Of a stretch of DNA of 64,000 bases, positions 1 through 8,608 are shown piece by piece. The notes beneath the pieces were generated by a model, which was given only the letters and a program-made list of their open reading frames with translations, was not told where the DNA came from and searched no databases. Both the position numbers and the translations under genes were made by a program. Position 1 is the first letter of the stretch; every line of letters starts with the position of its first letter. Origin of the DNA: Dongia_B soli (lineage in GTDB: Bacteria; Pseudomonadota; Alphaproteobacteria; Dongiales; Dongiaceae); assembly GCF_034044715.1 (NCBI RefSeq), contig NZ_JAXCLW010000001.1, forward strand, positions 744,001 through 808,000, read 5' to 3'.

Positions 1-676
1 GCGAGCCGATCAGCGCGCCCAGGATACCCGCCTGTTCCGGCTCGCGGCTGTCGCCGGAGGTCAGGAAGTCGAGGTTGAAGGCGTAGTGGACACGCCCCCC
101 GGACTGCAATTTGTCGAACCAGCCGAGTTGCTTGTCGCTCAGCACGCGTTCAGCCTCGGGAACGTTGCGGCTGATGCGGCCCTTGTTCAACATATCGAAA
201 TCGTCGCCGGCGAGCAGGCTGACCGATTGAGTGGTGCCGATGATCGCGGGATTGGCAAGCACCATCTTCATGAGCTGACGATCGGCGCCATTGCTGATGA
301 TGTCATAGAGACGACGACGATCCGTCCGCTCGGTGACATCCGGGAATTGAGCGCTCAAGGCCTTGCGGATCGGCGGCGTGTAATTCGCCGCTTTCAGCAC
401 AGCGGGATCGCGCGTGTTCTGTGGGTCGAGCTCTTGGGCATCGAAGGTGATGTCGAGATTGATGCGCGTCTGCATGAAGGCCGAATAGCCTTTGCTGACA
501 ATGCTGATCAGGAGCAAGGCCAGCATGACGATGGCGAGGCCGACGGCGAGAACGCCATAGAGACGGAAGCGGCGCTCGGCGGCATAGCGGCGGCTGATTC
601 GGCCCGGCGAGAGATCGGGCTTCCGCAGACGGGCCGTGGCGCTACCAGGGATGGATGGCATGGTGAAATCAGTCAT
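1..676 (-). CDS. pstA: phosphate ABC transporter permease PstA, 3' end beyond the window
   Basis: This is the N-terminal 225 residues of PstA, the second inner-membrane permease of the high-affinity phosphate importer; the rest lies left of position 1. Read from the ATG at 674-676, the protein has a basic N-terminus, one membrane segment at about residues 42-62, then a long hydrophilic periplasmic region (DTERTD-like and NVPEAERVLSDKQLGW stretches). That is the extended N-terminal domain (DUF3333 type) seen in alphaproteobacterial PstA. The ATG lies inside the last codons of the upstream pstS-pstC gene (8-base overlap), which implies translational coupling. pstB, phoU and phoB would be expected further left. 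The identity rests on position and on the N-terminal domain, since the permease core is outside the window. Confidence 0.88.
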   Translation of the reverse strand, partial: MTDFTMPSIPGSATARLRKPDLSPGRISRRYAAERRFRLYGVLAVGLAIVMLALLLISIVSKGYSAFMQTRINLDITFDAQELDPQNTRDPAVLKAANYTPPIRKALSAQFPDVTERTDRRRLYDIISNGADRQLMKMVLANPAIIGTTQSVSLLAGDDFDMLNKGRISRNVPEAERVLSDKQLGWFDKLQSGGRVHYAFNLDFLTSGDSREPEQAGILGALIGS

Positions 677-2996
677 ATTTTTCCCGGTATTTGCGGACGG
701 TTCGCAGAGCAACGATATTGAGGCAGAGCGTGATCACGAACAGCACCAGGCCAAGCGCGAAGGCCGCCAAGGTCTTCGGGCTGTCGAATTCCTGGTCACC
801 GACCAGCAGGGTCACGATCTGGACCGTGACGGTGGTGACCGCGGCAAAAGGATTGGCTGTCAAATTGGCGGTAAGGCCGGCGGCCATGACGACGATCATG
901 GTTTCGCCGATGGCACGTGACACGGCGAGGAGGATACTGCCGACGATGCCCGGCAGTGCGGCCGGGAAGACCACCTGGCGGATCGTTTCGGATTTGGTCG
1001 AACCCAGGGCATAGGAACCGTCCCGCAGCGATTGCGGCACGGCGTTCATCACGTCATCGCTGAGCGAGGAGACGAAGGGGATGATCATGACGCCCATGAC
1101 CGCGCCGGCCGCCAATGCGCTTTCCGAAGCGACGTCGAGGCCGATCGTCGCACCAAGGCTGCGCAGGAACGGGGCGACCGTCAGGGCGGCGAAGAAGCCG
1201 TAGACCACGGTCGGAATGCCGGCCAGGATTTCCAGCAGCGGCTTTACCACGGCGCGCACTTTCGGATTGGCGTAATCCGAGAGATAGACAGCGGACATCA
1301 GTCCGATCGGCACGGCGACGATCATGGCGATCACGGTGATCAGCAAGGTGCCGGCAAAAATCGGGATCGCCCCGAAACTGCCGGAGGCACCGACCTGGTC
1401 CGAGCGCAAGGCGATCTGCGGGCTCCATTGCAGGCCGAACAGGAATTCGGTGATGGGCACACCGGCGAAGAACCGCATCGCTTCGAACAGCAGCGACAGG
1501 ACGATGCCGACGGTGGTCAGGATCGACAGGAGCGAGCAGGCGATCAAGAGAACCAGAATCGCCCGCTCGACCAAATTCCGCGCTCGGAAGTCGGGGCGAA
1601 TATGCCGGCGCGCCCAAACCAGCCCGACCGCCGCCAGGGCGAGCACCGCGGCCGCGATCGCCGCCCAGGCCCGATCGGGATTGTCCGAACCGTGGACCAG
1701 AACACCGCCGATGGCGAAAGCCAGCAAACCGGGGATCAGGCAACACAACATCACATAGAGGCCGTGATAGCCCGGCAATGAGTGCAGGATGCGACCGAAT
1801 CCAGCGCCATCGCCTTGCATCGCGCGCGCCCGGGCGATAGCCCGCCGACGGCCGACCTGGAAACCGATACCCGCCAAACCCAGCAGGGCCACTGTCAGGG
1901 CGACCGGCATCACACTCGCGGGCAGGATGAAGGTCGTCGCCGTTTTGCGCACGCCATTTTCATAGCCGAGCGCCGCCAGAATCCGGCTTTCGGTGGCCTG
2001 ATGCTGATCGGCCGACATCGGGATCAAGCCCTTATCGGCAAGGTAGCCACCCGGACCGCTGGCGCGGGCACTGACGAATTCGGCGACATATTCGGGCAGA
2101 CCGGGAATCGTATCCAGGTGCTGCATCTTCACGTAAAGATACAGCTGGCGGGCGACTTCATAGCGGCCGGAGAAGATATCTTCTTCCGTCGGGGCAATAC
2201 CGTCGATCTTATTGCCCTGCAGCTTGTCCTGGTTCTGGATCAGGAAACTGTAGCCGAGCACGCCGAAAGCATCCGGATTGGCTGCCAGCTTTTGAACGAT
2301 GAGATTGTCGTTCTCGCCGGCATCGATATAGGCGCCATCCTCGCGAATACCGTCGCAGGCGGCTTTGCGGGCCTGGTCATCTGCGATGGCGGCAATTTCC
2401 GCGATATCGCGGCAAGCGCGGTCGAAGACCAGCTCCACGAAAGCGTCACGCGTGCCGGAGGTGGGCGGCGGACCGAGGACCTCGATCTTCACCGGCGGCA
2501 AGGATGAATTGACGTCGGCCCAGGTCTTATAAGGATTCTTGACCAGCTTGCCGTCGACCGGGACTTCGCGTGCCAAAGCGAGCCAGATATCTTTGACGGT
2601 CAGATCGAGTGGCGCCCTTGTCTTGCTGTTGACCAGGGCAATGCCGTCGAATCCGATCGGCACTTCCAGAATATCGGTGACGCCGTTCTGTTCGCAGGTC
2701 TGGCGCTCGCTGTCTTTGATCGGCCGGCTGGCATTGGCGATATCCGGCGTCGCGTCGCCAGCGCCGTTGCAGAAGAGTTTCAGGCCACCGCCGGTACCGG
2801 TCGATTCCACCACCGGCGCCTTGAAGCCGCTGCTGCGGCCGAATTGTTCGGCAACCGTGGTCGAGAAGGGATAGACGGTGCTGGAGCCGACGATTGCGAT
2901 CTGGTCCCGCGCGGCCGCGCTGCCGGCAGCCATGCCGAAGCCGACAATGCCGGCCAAACCCCACCCGATCGCGGCAACAAACAGTTTTCGCATCAT
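669..2996 (-). CDS. fused phosphate-binding protein / permease (PstS-PstC), 775 aa
   Basis: A single uninterrupted frame joins a periplasmic phosphate-binding protein to the PstC permease. Residues 1-29 are a signal peptide. Residues 30-345 are a full PstS domain with the phosphate-loop motifs GSSTVYPF (38-45), STGTGGG (65-71) and TSGTRDAF (179-186). A short linker leads to a membrane segment at about 355-378, followed by a basic GRRRAIARAR stretch. The rest is PstC, with the EAA-type loop around GSTKSETIRQVVFPAALPGI. The start ATG is preceded by GGGGAAACGC. The internal ATG at 1908-1910 (Met363) has no visible Shine-Dalgarno, so separate initiation of PstC is unlikely. The first permease segment with positive charges behind it places the binding domain outside, so the fusion is topologically sound. 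The binding domain is closely similar to the free PstS encoded just upstream, which suggests duplication then fusion. Confidence 0.9.
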   Translation of the reverse strand: MMRKLFVAAIGWGLAGIVGFGMAAGSAAARDQIAIVGSSTVYPFSTTVAEQFGRSSGFKAPVVESTGTGGGLKLFCNGAGDATPDIANASRPIKDSERQTCEQNGVTDILEVPIGFDGIALVNSKTRAPLDLTVKDIWLALAREVPVDGKLVKNPYKTWADVNSSLPPVKIEVLGPPPTSGTRDAFVELVFDRACRDIAEIAAIADDQARKAACDGIREDGAYIDAGENDNLIVQKLAANPDAFGVLGYSFLIQNQDKLQGNKIDGIAPTEEDIFSGRYEVARQLYLYVKMQHLDTIPGLPEYVAEFVSARASGPGGYLADKGLIPMSADQHQATESRILAALGYENGVRKTATTFILPASVMPVALTVALLGLAGIGFQVGRRRAIARARAMQGDGAGFGRILHSLPGYHGLYVMLCCLIPGLLAFAIGGVLVHGSDNPDRAWAAIAAAVLALAAVGLVWARRHIRPDFRARNLVERAILVLLIACSLLSILTTVGIVLSLLFEAMRFFAGVPITEFLFGLQWSPQIALRSDQVGASGSFGAIPIFAGTLLITVIAMIVAVPIGLMSAVYLSDYANPKVRAVVKPLLEILAGIPTVVYGFFAALTVAPFLRSLGATIGLDVASESALAAGAVMGVMIIPFVSSLSDDVMNAVPQSLRDGSYALGSTKSETIRQVVFPAALPGIVGSILLAVSRAIGETMIVVMAAGLTANLTANPFAAVTTVTVQIVTLLVGDQEFDSPKTLAAFALGLVLFVITLCLNIVALRTVRKYREKYD

Positions 2997-3095
2997 GCGT
3001 TTCCCCGGCTCAGCGACGTCACCCGAAATATCGGCATGCGTGTTTTTGGTCCTTAGCTATTGCAGCCGAAGCTGCCGTCCCATCGAGACCGCCTC

Positions 3096-3128
3096 TTATT
3101 ACGACAACTTGATGACAGTTGGATGACG
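3096..3128 (-). promoter_or_regulatory. Pho box upstream of the pstS-pstC fusion
   Basis: On the minus strand three contiguous 11-base units start CGTCATC (3128), TGTCATC (3117) and TGTCGTA (3106). This matches the 7-base direct repeat with 4-base spacer bound by PhoB (consensus TGTCAT). The site lies about 100 bases before the fusion gene's ATG, so the fusion has its own PhoB input apart from the promoter of pstS. Confidence 0.75.
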
Positions 3129-3151
3129 GTCTTTAACTATTTGTTTTAATT

Positions 3152-3206
3152 ATGAAAATGCCGGGATGCCGCTCGGCAAAGGGGAGTTTTGCGACGACAT
3201 CCCGGC
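3152..3206 (-). terminator. possible terminator after pstS
   Basis: A 9-base perfect inverted repeat (GCCGGGATG, 3160-3168, with CATCCCGGC, 3198-3206) sits just after the pstS stop. On the minus strand it is followed by TTTTC. The loop is long (29 bases), so it could be a partial terminator or a messenger-stabilising hairpin that lets free PstS be made in excess. Confidence 0.5.
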
Positions 3207-3219
3207 CTGACCGGTCGGT

Positions 3220-4251
3220 TTACATGATTGATTTGAGGGCATTCGCCGACTGAGCGGCTTGCTTATGCTTGTCGGCCGGCAACGGGATCAGGCCCTTGTC
3301 GACGGCATAACCTTCATCGCCCGTCGCCTTGTCGCTGACGAATTCGGCGATGTATTCGCGCAAGCCCGGCACCTTATCGGCGTGCTGGTTCTTCACATAG
3401 AAGAACAGCGGACGGGATACTTCATACTTGCCCGAAACGATGTTTTCGAAGGTCGGGGCCACGCCGTCCATCAGGCTGCCCTGGAGCTTGTCGGCATTCT
3501 GTTCCAGATAGGAATAGCCGAAGATGCCAAGCGCGGCGAGGTTGGATTCGAGCTTCTGAACGATCAGGTTGTCATTTTCGCCGGCATCGATATAGCCGCC
3601 GTCTTCGCGCAGGGCGCCGCAAGCAGCGGCGCGGGCTTTGGCATCGGCGATCGCTTTGATTTCGGCGAAGTTCTTGCAACCTTCGTCCATCACCAGTTCC
3701 ACGAAAGCGTCGCGCGTACCCGAGGTCGTCGGCGGGCCGAGAACCTCGATCTTTTCGGCCGGCAGGTCCTTGTTCACGTCCTGCCAGGTCTTATAGGGAT
3801 TATCGACCAGCTTGCCGCCGACCGGTACCTGCTTGGCGAGGGCTTTCCAGACATCCTCGACCGTCAGCTTCATCGCCGGGCCCTGCTTGGAATTGGCGAG
3901 CACGATGCCGTCATAACCGATGGTCACTTCGGTGATCGAGGTCACCCCATTCTTCTTGCAGGTCTCGATCTCGGTGTCCTTGATCTTGCGACTGGCATTG
4001 GCGATGTCCGGCGTATCGTCACCGACACCGGCGCAAAACAACTTGATGCCGCCGCCCGTACCGGTCGATTCGACAACCGGGGTCTTGAACGAGCCGGCCT
4101 TGCCGAATTGCTCCGCCACCGCGGTGGCGAAGGGGAACACGGTCGATGAACCAACGATATGGAGCTGGTCGCGCGCTTCGGCAGCGGTCGCGCCCATGGT
4201 GAGACCCACAAGGCCGGTAGCGGCGAGGAGGGCGAGAGAATAACGCTTCAT
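3220..4251 (-). CDS. pstS: periplasmic phosphate-binding protein PstS
   Basis: This 343-residue protein is the soluble phosphate receptor of the Pst importer. It has a typical signal peptide (residues 1-26, ending near AAEA) and the phosphate-contacting motifs GSSTVFPF, STGTGGG and TSGTRDAF. Its sequence follows the N-terminal half of the next gene almost residue for residue, including the shared KTWQDVN/KTWADVN and REDGGYIDAGENDN/REDGAYIDAGENDN regions, so the two are recent paralogues. The ATG is preceded by GGAAGGA at good spacing. It lies downstream of phoR and of a strong four-unit Pho box, and upstream of the fused pstS-pstC gene. Confidence 0.96.
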   Translation of the reverse strand: MKRYSLALLAATGLVGLTMGATAAEARDQLHIVGSSTVFPFATAVAEQFGKAGSFKTPVVESTGTGGGIKLFCAGVGDDTPDIANASRKIKDTEIETCKKNGVTSITEVTIGYDGIVLANSKQGPAMKLTVEDVWKALAKQVPVGGKLVDNPYKTWQDVNKDLPAEKIEVLGPPTTSGTRDAFVELVMDEGCKNFAEIKAIADAKARAAACGALREDGGYIDAGENDNLIVQKLESNLAALGIFGYSYLEQNADKLQGSLMDGVAPTFENIVSGKYEVSRPLFFYVKNQHADKVPGLREYIAEFVSDKATGDEGYAVDKGLIPLPADKHKQAAQSANALKSIM

Positions 4252-4339
4252 GTCTGTCCTTCCATTTATGAACGGTCGCGCCCCAACGCGACCCTCTAAG
4301 GCAAGTAAGGTAACTTGTACCCAGTCAGACCTTAGGACG

Positions 4340-4383
4340 GTTCAATGATGGTCAGATGTCAGCCCAATGACCGTTTGATGACA
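4340..4383 (-). promoter_or_regulatory. four-unit Pho box upstream of pstS
   Basis: On the minus strand four contiguous 11-base units begin at 4383, 4372, 4361 and 4350, with heptamers TGTCATC, GGTCATT, TGACATC and CATCATT. The exact 11-base period and match to the PhoB heptamer TGTCAT make this a good PhoB operator. It ends about 88 bases before the pstS ATG, a suitable distance for a promoter in which PhoB replaces the -35 contact. Confidence 0.8.
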
Positions 4384-4535
4384 GGCCGGGCCAAAAGCTT
4401 TTGGCAGGGGGATGATTGGCGCCGACAATGCGCGGTTTTCCAAATCTATTGCAGATTTACGACCGATTGATGATGAGGACACCAAAGGCCATCGCCCGGC
4501 ATTTCCGATAAATCAAGGCAAGCGAACAGATAAAG

Positions 4536-5921
4536 CTAGTCCGATAAGGGTAGAAAGACGGTAAAGACGCTGCCTTTGCCGCGGATGGAATCGATATCCA
4601 GGCTGCCGCGGTGGTGATTGACGATATGCTTCACGATCGCCAGGCCAAGCCCCGTGCCGCCAAGGTCCCGGGACCGCGCGGCATCAACCCGGTAGAAGCG
4701 TTCGGTCAGACGCGGCAAATGCTCGCGGGCAATGCCTTCGCCCTCGTCGCGAATCGAAACCGCTACCATCCCCTTGGGATCCCGCAGGCCAGGCAATCTG
4801 GTTTTCAACTGTACCGGATCGTGGATAATCGTCGCGTCGACCGTCACCGTGGACCCCTCGCGGCCGTATTTCAGCGCGTTGTCGATCAGATTCTGAAAAA
4901 CCTGCGCCAGTTCATCCGGTTCGCCGGGGATGCAGGGCAGGCCGTGCGGGTCCGGCAACTTGATGGCAATCTTCCGCGACTGCGCGCGCAGGCCCAGGCC
5001 GTCGGCGACTGAGCCGAGCACCCGGGCAAGATCGGCCTGGCCCTGGGGACGGCTGTGTTCATGCAATTCGATCCGACTGAGTGACAGCAGATCGGACACC
5101 AGACGGCTCATACGGCTCGCCTGATCATGCATGATGCCGAGGAAACGCTGCTGCGCCGCGGTGTCGTCCTTTGCCGGGCCGCGCATTGTCTCAATGAAGC
5201 CGAGCAAAGTCGCCAATGGAGTCTTCAGCTCATGACTGACATTGGCGATGAAATCGCTGCGCAAACTATCCAAACGCCTGGCGCCAGTGACGTCGCGCAA
5301 CAGGATCAGCATTTCACCCGCCTGGACCGTCCCGGGCTGGCCGGGATCCAGGGGGGCGACGACGGCGACATAGTCACTGCCCTGGCCGTCCGTAATCCGG
5401 ATCGGCTCAACCGCGCCCTCCTCGGCGGACGAAGAGAGGGCATCCTCGCCTTGCGTCACATTCTCGTCATCGTCAATGGCTGGATCGCTCCGATTTGAGC
5501 GGGCCGCGTCGATGGCTGCCAGCAACGGTGGATGCCGTAATACTGCCAAGAGATTCCGGCCATTCAGGATGCCGCCAAATTGCTGTTCGGCGGCACGATT
5601 GGCCCAGAGGATCTCGCGACCGCGGCCAAGGACCAGCAAGGGATCGGGCAAGGCATTGAGGATGGCTCGGGCCCGATCGGCGACCACATCCGGGGCGATC
5701 GGGCCAGCAGCCGGACCAATGCCGATTGCAGCTGCGGGATCGATCACCGGGAGAACCTGCAGCAACAGCACCGCGATGGCGGCCAGCAATCCAAACCCGA
5801 TCAAGGCGAGGAATGGCCAATCATGGGAGCCACTGGCACCAATCGCACCCAACGCGATGAGGACGAGGACACCGATATAACAGAAGATGGCGATGAAGCT
5901 TTTCGGTGCGACGTAATTCAC
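4536..5921 (-). CDS. phoR: phosphate regulon sensor histidine kinase PhoR
   Basis: This 461-residue kinase phosphorylates PhoB when phosphate is scarce. Two membrane segments (about 8-29 and 35-56) with almost no periplasmic loop are followed by a PAS-like region (82-215, FGGILNGRNLLAVLRHPP) and a HisKA domain with the phospho-acceptor His230 in SHELKTP. The ATPase domain shows an N box (FQNLIDNALKYG), a G1 box (DEGEGIA) and a G2 box (GGTGLGLAIVKH). The tiny sensor loop is typical of PhoR, which senses through the Pst/PhoU complex rather than an external ligand. The start is a GTG. Placement immediately before pstS supports the assignment over other PAS kinases. Confidence 0.93.
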   Translation of the reverse strand: MNYVAPKSFIAIFCYIGVLVLIALGAIGASGSHDWPFLALIGFGLLAAIAVLLLQVLPVIDPAAAIGIGPAAGPIAPDVVADRARAILNALPDPLLVLGRGREILWANRAAEQQFGGILNGRNLLAVLRHPPLLAAIDAARSNRSDPAIDDDENVTQGEDALSSSAEEGAVEPIRITDGQGSDYVAVVAPLDPGQPGTVQAGEMLILLRDVTGARRLDSLRSDFIANVSHELKTPLATLLGFIETMRGPAKDDTAAQQRFLGIMHDQASRMSRLVSDLLSLSRIELHEHSRPQGQADLARVLGSVADGLGLRAQSRKIAIKLPDPHGLPCIPGEPDELAQVFQNLIDNALKYGREGSTVTVDATIIHDPVQLKTRLPGLRDPKGMVAVSIRDEGEGIAREHLPRLTERFYRVDAARSRDLGGTGLGLAIVKHIVNHHRGSLDIDSIRGKGSVFTVFLPLSD

Positions 5922-6183
5922 TCTGTCCGATCCCGCATTTCGAGCCGGGCCGCTTGAACCCGAATCAATGGATGATTCGAGCTAAACGTGAATCCGTCTC
6001 TCCTCGACAATGTCCGTCAAAAAGCGCTTATCGAATCAACCGGATATCCCGATCCGACATGTGAACGCTCTCAATGCAACGCAGCATAGCTGATCTGACA
6101 ACGGCCCGTCATGCCGTCATGAAAGTTTCATCGGACCGACCGGCTTGCGCTGGCGGAACTGGAAGCAATCAGACGCAAGCAGC

Positions 6184-8460
6184 CTAGCGTCCGGTCATGG
6201 TAGCGGCGATACCGGCAAAGGCGGCGGCGGTCAGCAATTCATTGACCGTGGCGCCGGTTTGCACGATCTGCACCGGTTTCGCCAAGCCGATCAGCACCGG
6301 GCCGATCACCGTGCCGCCCAATTCCTTCATCAGCTTCGAGGTGATATTGGCCGAATGCAATGCCGGCATGATGAGGATATTGGCCGGGCCGTTCAGGCGG
6401 CAGAACGGATAAAGCTCCTTCATCAATTGGTAATCCAGCGCCACATTGGCCTGCATTTCGCCGTCATATTCGAAATCGACATGGCGATTATCCAACTCAG
6501 CGACCGCCTCGCGAATACGAACCGCTTTCTCACGCGGCGGATCGCCGAAATTCGAGAAGGAGAGCAGGGCGACGCGCGGCTCATGGCCGAGATGCCGGGC
6601 GATATGCGAGCATTGCGTCGCGAAATCCGCCAATTGCTCGGCGCTCGGGATTTCATGCACCTGGGTATCGGCGAGGATTACCGTGCGGCCGCGCGCGACG
6701 ACGATCGACATCGCCATCAATGTCTGGCCCGGGCGTATATCGACGACCTTCAACGTGTCTTCCAGGCAGACTGAGAAATTGCGGGTGACGCCGGTCACCA
6801 TGGCATCGGCGTGACCCTCCGCCACCATGCAGGCGGCGAAGATATTGCGGTCCTGGTTGACCATGCGCTGCACGTCGCGCTGCAAGGCGCCCTTGCGCAT
6901 CAGGCGCTGGTAGAGCATGTCCTGATAGAGCTTGTTATGCGGGCTGATCGCTGCATTGACGATCTCCAGCCCGGCAGCATCGCCGAGGCTGGCATTCTTG
7001 ATCGTCTCGGCGATGCGCTGTGGGCGGCCGACCAGAACCGGCGTTCCATAGCCCGCGGCGCGATAGGCAATGGCGGCGCGAATCACCTTTTCATCCTCGC
7101 CTTCGGCGAAGACCACCCGCTTCGGATTGCTGTGCAGCCGCTCAAAGACCAGATGCAGGCTGCCGGCTGCAGGATCGAGCCGTCCGGCCAGCACCGTCTT
7201 ATAGCCTTCCATATCGATGATCGGCTTGCGGGCAACACCGCTATCCATCGCCGCCTTGGCGACGGCCGGTGGCACCCAGGCGATCAGGCGCGGATCGAAG
7301 GGGACCGGTATGATGTATTCGGGACCGAAGCGCAGCCGGCGGCCGGCATAGGCCGCATCCACTTCATCCGGCACATCCTCGCGCGCCAGCGCGGCAATGG
7401 CCTGGGCGGCAGCGATCTTCATCTGCTCATTGATGGTGCGCGCCCGGACATCGAGCGCGCCGCGGAAAATATAGGGAAAGCCAAGGACATTGTTGACCTG
7501 GTTGGGATAGTCGCTGCGGCCGGTGGCGACGATGGCATCGGCCCGGATCGACCGCACTTCCTCCGGCGTGATTTCTGGATCCGGATTGGCCATGGCGAAG
7601 ATGATCGGGTTGGATGCCATCGATTTGACCATGGCCTGGGTCACCGCACCCTTGGCGGAGAGGCCCAAGAACACATCGGCACCTTCCATCGCATCGGCCA
7701 GGCTGCGCGCCTTGGTGTCGACGGCATGGGCCGATTTCCACTGGTTCATGCCATCGGTGCGGCCCTTATAGATGACACCCTTGGTATCGCAGATAATGGC
7801 ATTTTCCGGCGGCAAGCCCATGGATTTGACCAGCTCGACGCAGGCGATCGAGGCCGCACCGGCACCGTTCACGACCAGGCGGATATCGGCAATATTCTTG
7901 CCGGTGAGATGCAATGCATTGATCAGGCCGGCGGCCGCGATGATCGCGGTGCCGTGCTGGTCGTCATGGAAGACGGGGATGTCCATCAATTCGCGCAATT
8001 GCTGCTCGATGATGAAGCATTCGGGCGCCTTGATATCTTCCAGATTGATGCCGCCGAAACTGGAGCCGAGATAACGCACGCAATTGATGAACTGGTCGAC
8101 ATCCTTGGTATCGACCTCGAGATCGATTCCGTCGATATCAGCGAAGCGCTTGAAAAGCACCGCCTTGCCTTCCATCACCGGTTTCGAGGCCAGAGCGCCG
8201 AGATCGCCGAGACCCAGCACCGCCGTCCCGTTGGAGATCACCGCCACCAGATTGCCCTTGGCGGTATAGTCATAGGCGCTCGCCGGATCCTTCGCGATCT
8301 TGAGGCATGGCCAGGCCACACCGGGCGAGTAAGCCAGGGAGAGATCCCGCTGCGTGGTCAGCGGCTTGGTCGCATTGATCTCGATCTTGCCGGGACGCCC
8401 GCCCTGCATGTGAAAAAGCAGGGCATCTTCTTCGGTGATGGCAGGTTTTTTGGTGGCCAT
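6184..8460 (-). CDS. maeB: NADP-dependent malic enzyme with C-terminal phosphotransacetylase-like domain
   Basis: This protein of about 758 residues decarboxylates malate to pyruvate with reduction of NAD(P). The N-terminal 430 residues are malic enzyme (SYSPGVAWPC near the start, then a substrate/NAD region with FHDDQHGTAI and a Rossmann segment VVNGAGAASIACVEL). The remainder is a phosphate acetyltransferase-like domain (RVVFAEGEDEKVIRAA, HSANITSKLMKELGG), usually considered regulatory and sensing acetyl-CoA in this family. Length equals the usual MaeB. I prefer the ATG at 8460 (MATKKPAITEED) over a GTG 10 codons upstream because the shorter form matches the family. It is divergent from mutS with a 148-base spacer. 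Confidence 0.95.
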   Translation of the reverse strand: MATKKPAITEEDALLFHMQGGRPGKIEINATKPLTTQRDLSLAYSPGVAWPCLKIAKDPASAYDYTAKGNLVAVISNGTAVLGLGDLGALASKPVMEGKAVLFKRFADIDGIDLEVDTKDVDQFINCVRYLGSSFGGINLEDIKAPECFIIEQQLRELMDIPVFHDDQHGTAIIAAAGLINALHLTGKNIADIRLVVNGAGAASIACVELVKSMGLPPENAIICDTKGVIYKGRTDGMNQWKSAHAVDTKARSLADAMEGADVFLGLSAKGAVTQAMVKSMASNPIIFAMANPDPEITPEEVRSIRADAIVATGRSDYPNQVNNVLGFPYIFRGALDVRARTINEQMKIAAAQAIAALAREDVPDEVDAAYAGRRLRFGPEYIIPVPFDPRLIAWVPPAVAKAAMDSGVARKPIIDMEGYKTVLAGRLDPAAGSLHLVFERLHSNPKRVVFAEGEDEKVIRAAIAYRAAGYGTPVLVGRPQRIAETIKNASLGDAAGLEIVNAAISPHNKLYQDMLYQRLMRKGALQRDVQRMVNQDRNIFAACMVAEGHADAMVTGVTRNFSVCLEDTLKVVDIRPGQTLMAMSIVVARGRTVILADTQVHEIPSAEQLADFATQCSHIARHLGHEPRVALLSFSNFGDPPREKAVRIREAVAELDNRHVDFEYDGEMQANVALDYQLMKELYPFCRLNGPANILIMPALHSANITSKLMKELGGTVIGPVLIGLAKPVQIVQTGATVNELLTAAAFAGIAATMTGR

Positions 8461-8608
8461 GATGTCGCGGTTATCTCCATTCCCAAGCACTTAACGTGGC
8501 ATGTTTCATGCTACTTGGAAAGTCGCGCGATTATTGAAAATCCCGATCCCCCGCCACGCGCTTTACGAAGCTATGGCCAGAGCGCGCGGCGGATGTTAGA
8601 TCGGGCAG

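Noticed and set aside
669..2996. Treating the PstS and PstC parts as two genes
   Set aside because: There is no stop between them, and the inner ATG at 1908-1910 has no ribosome site.
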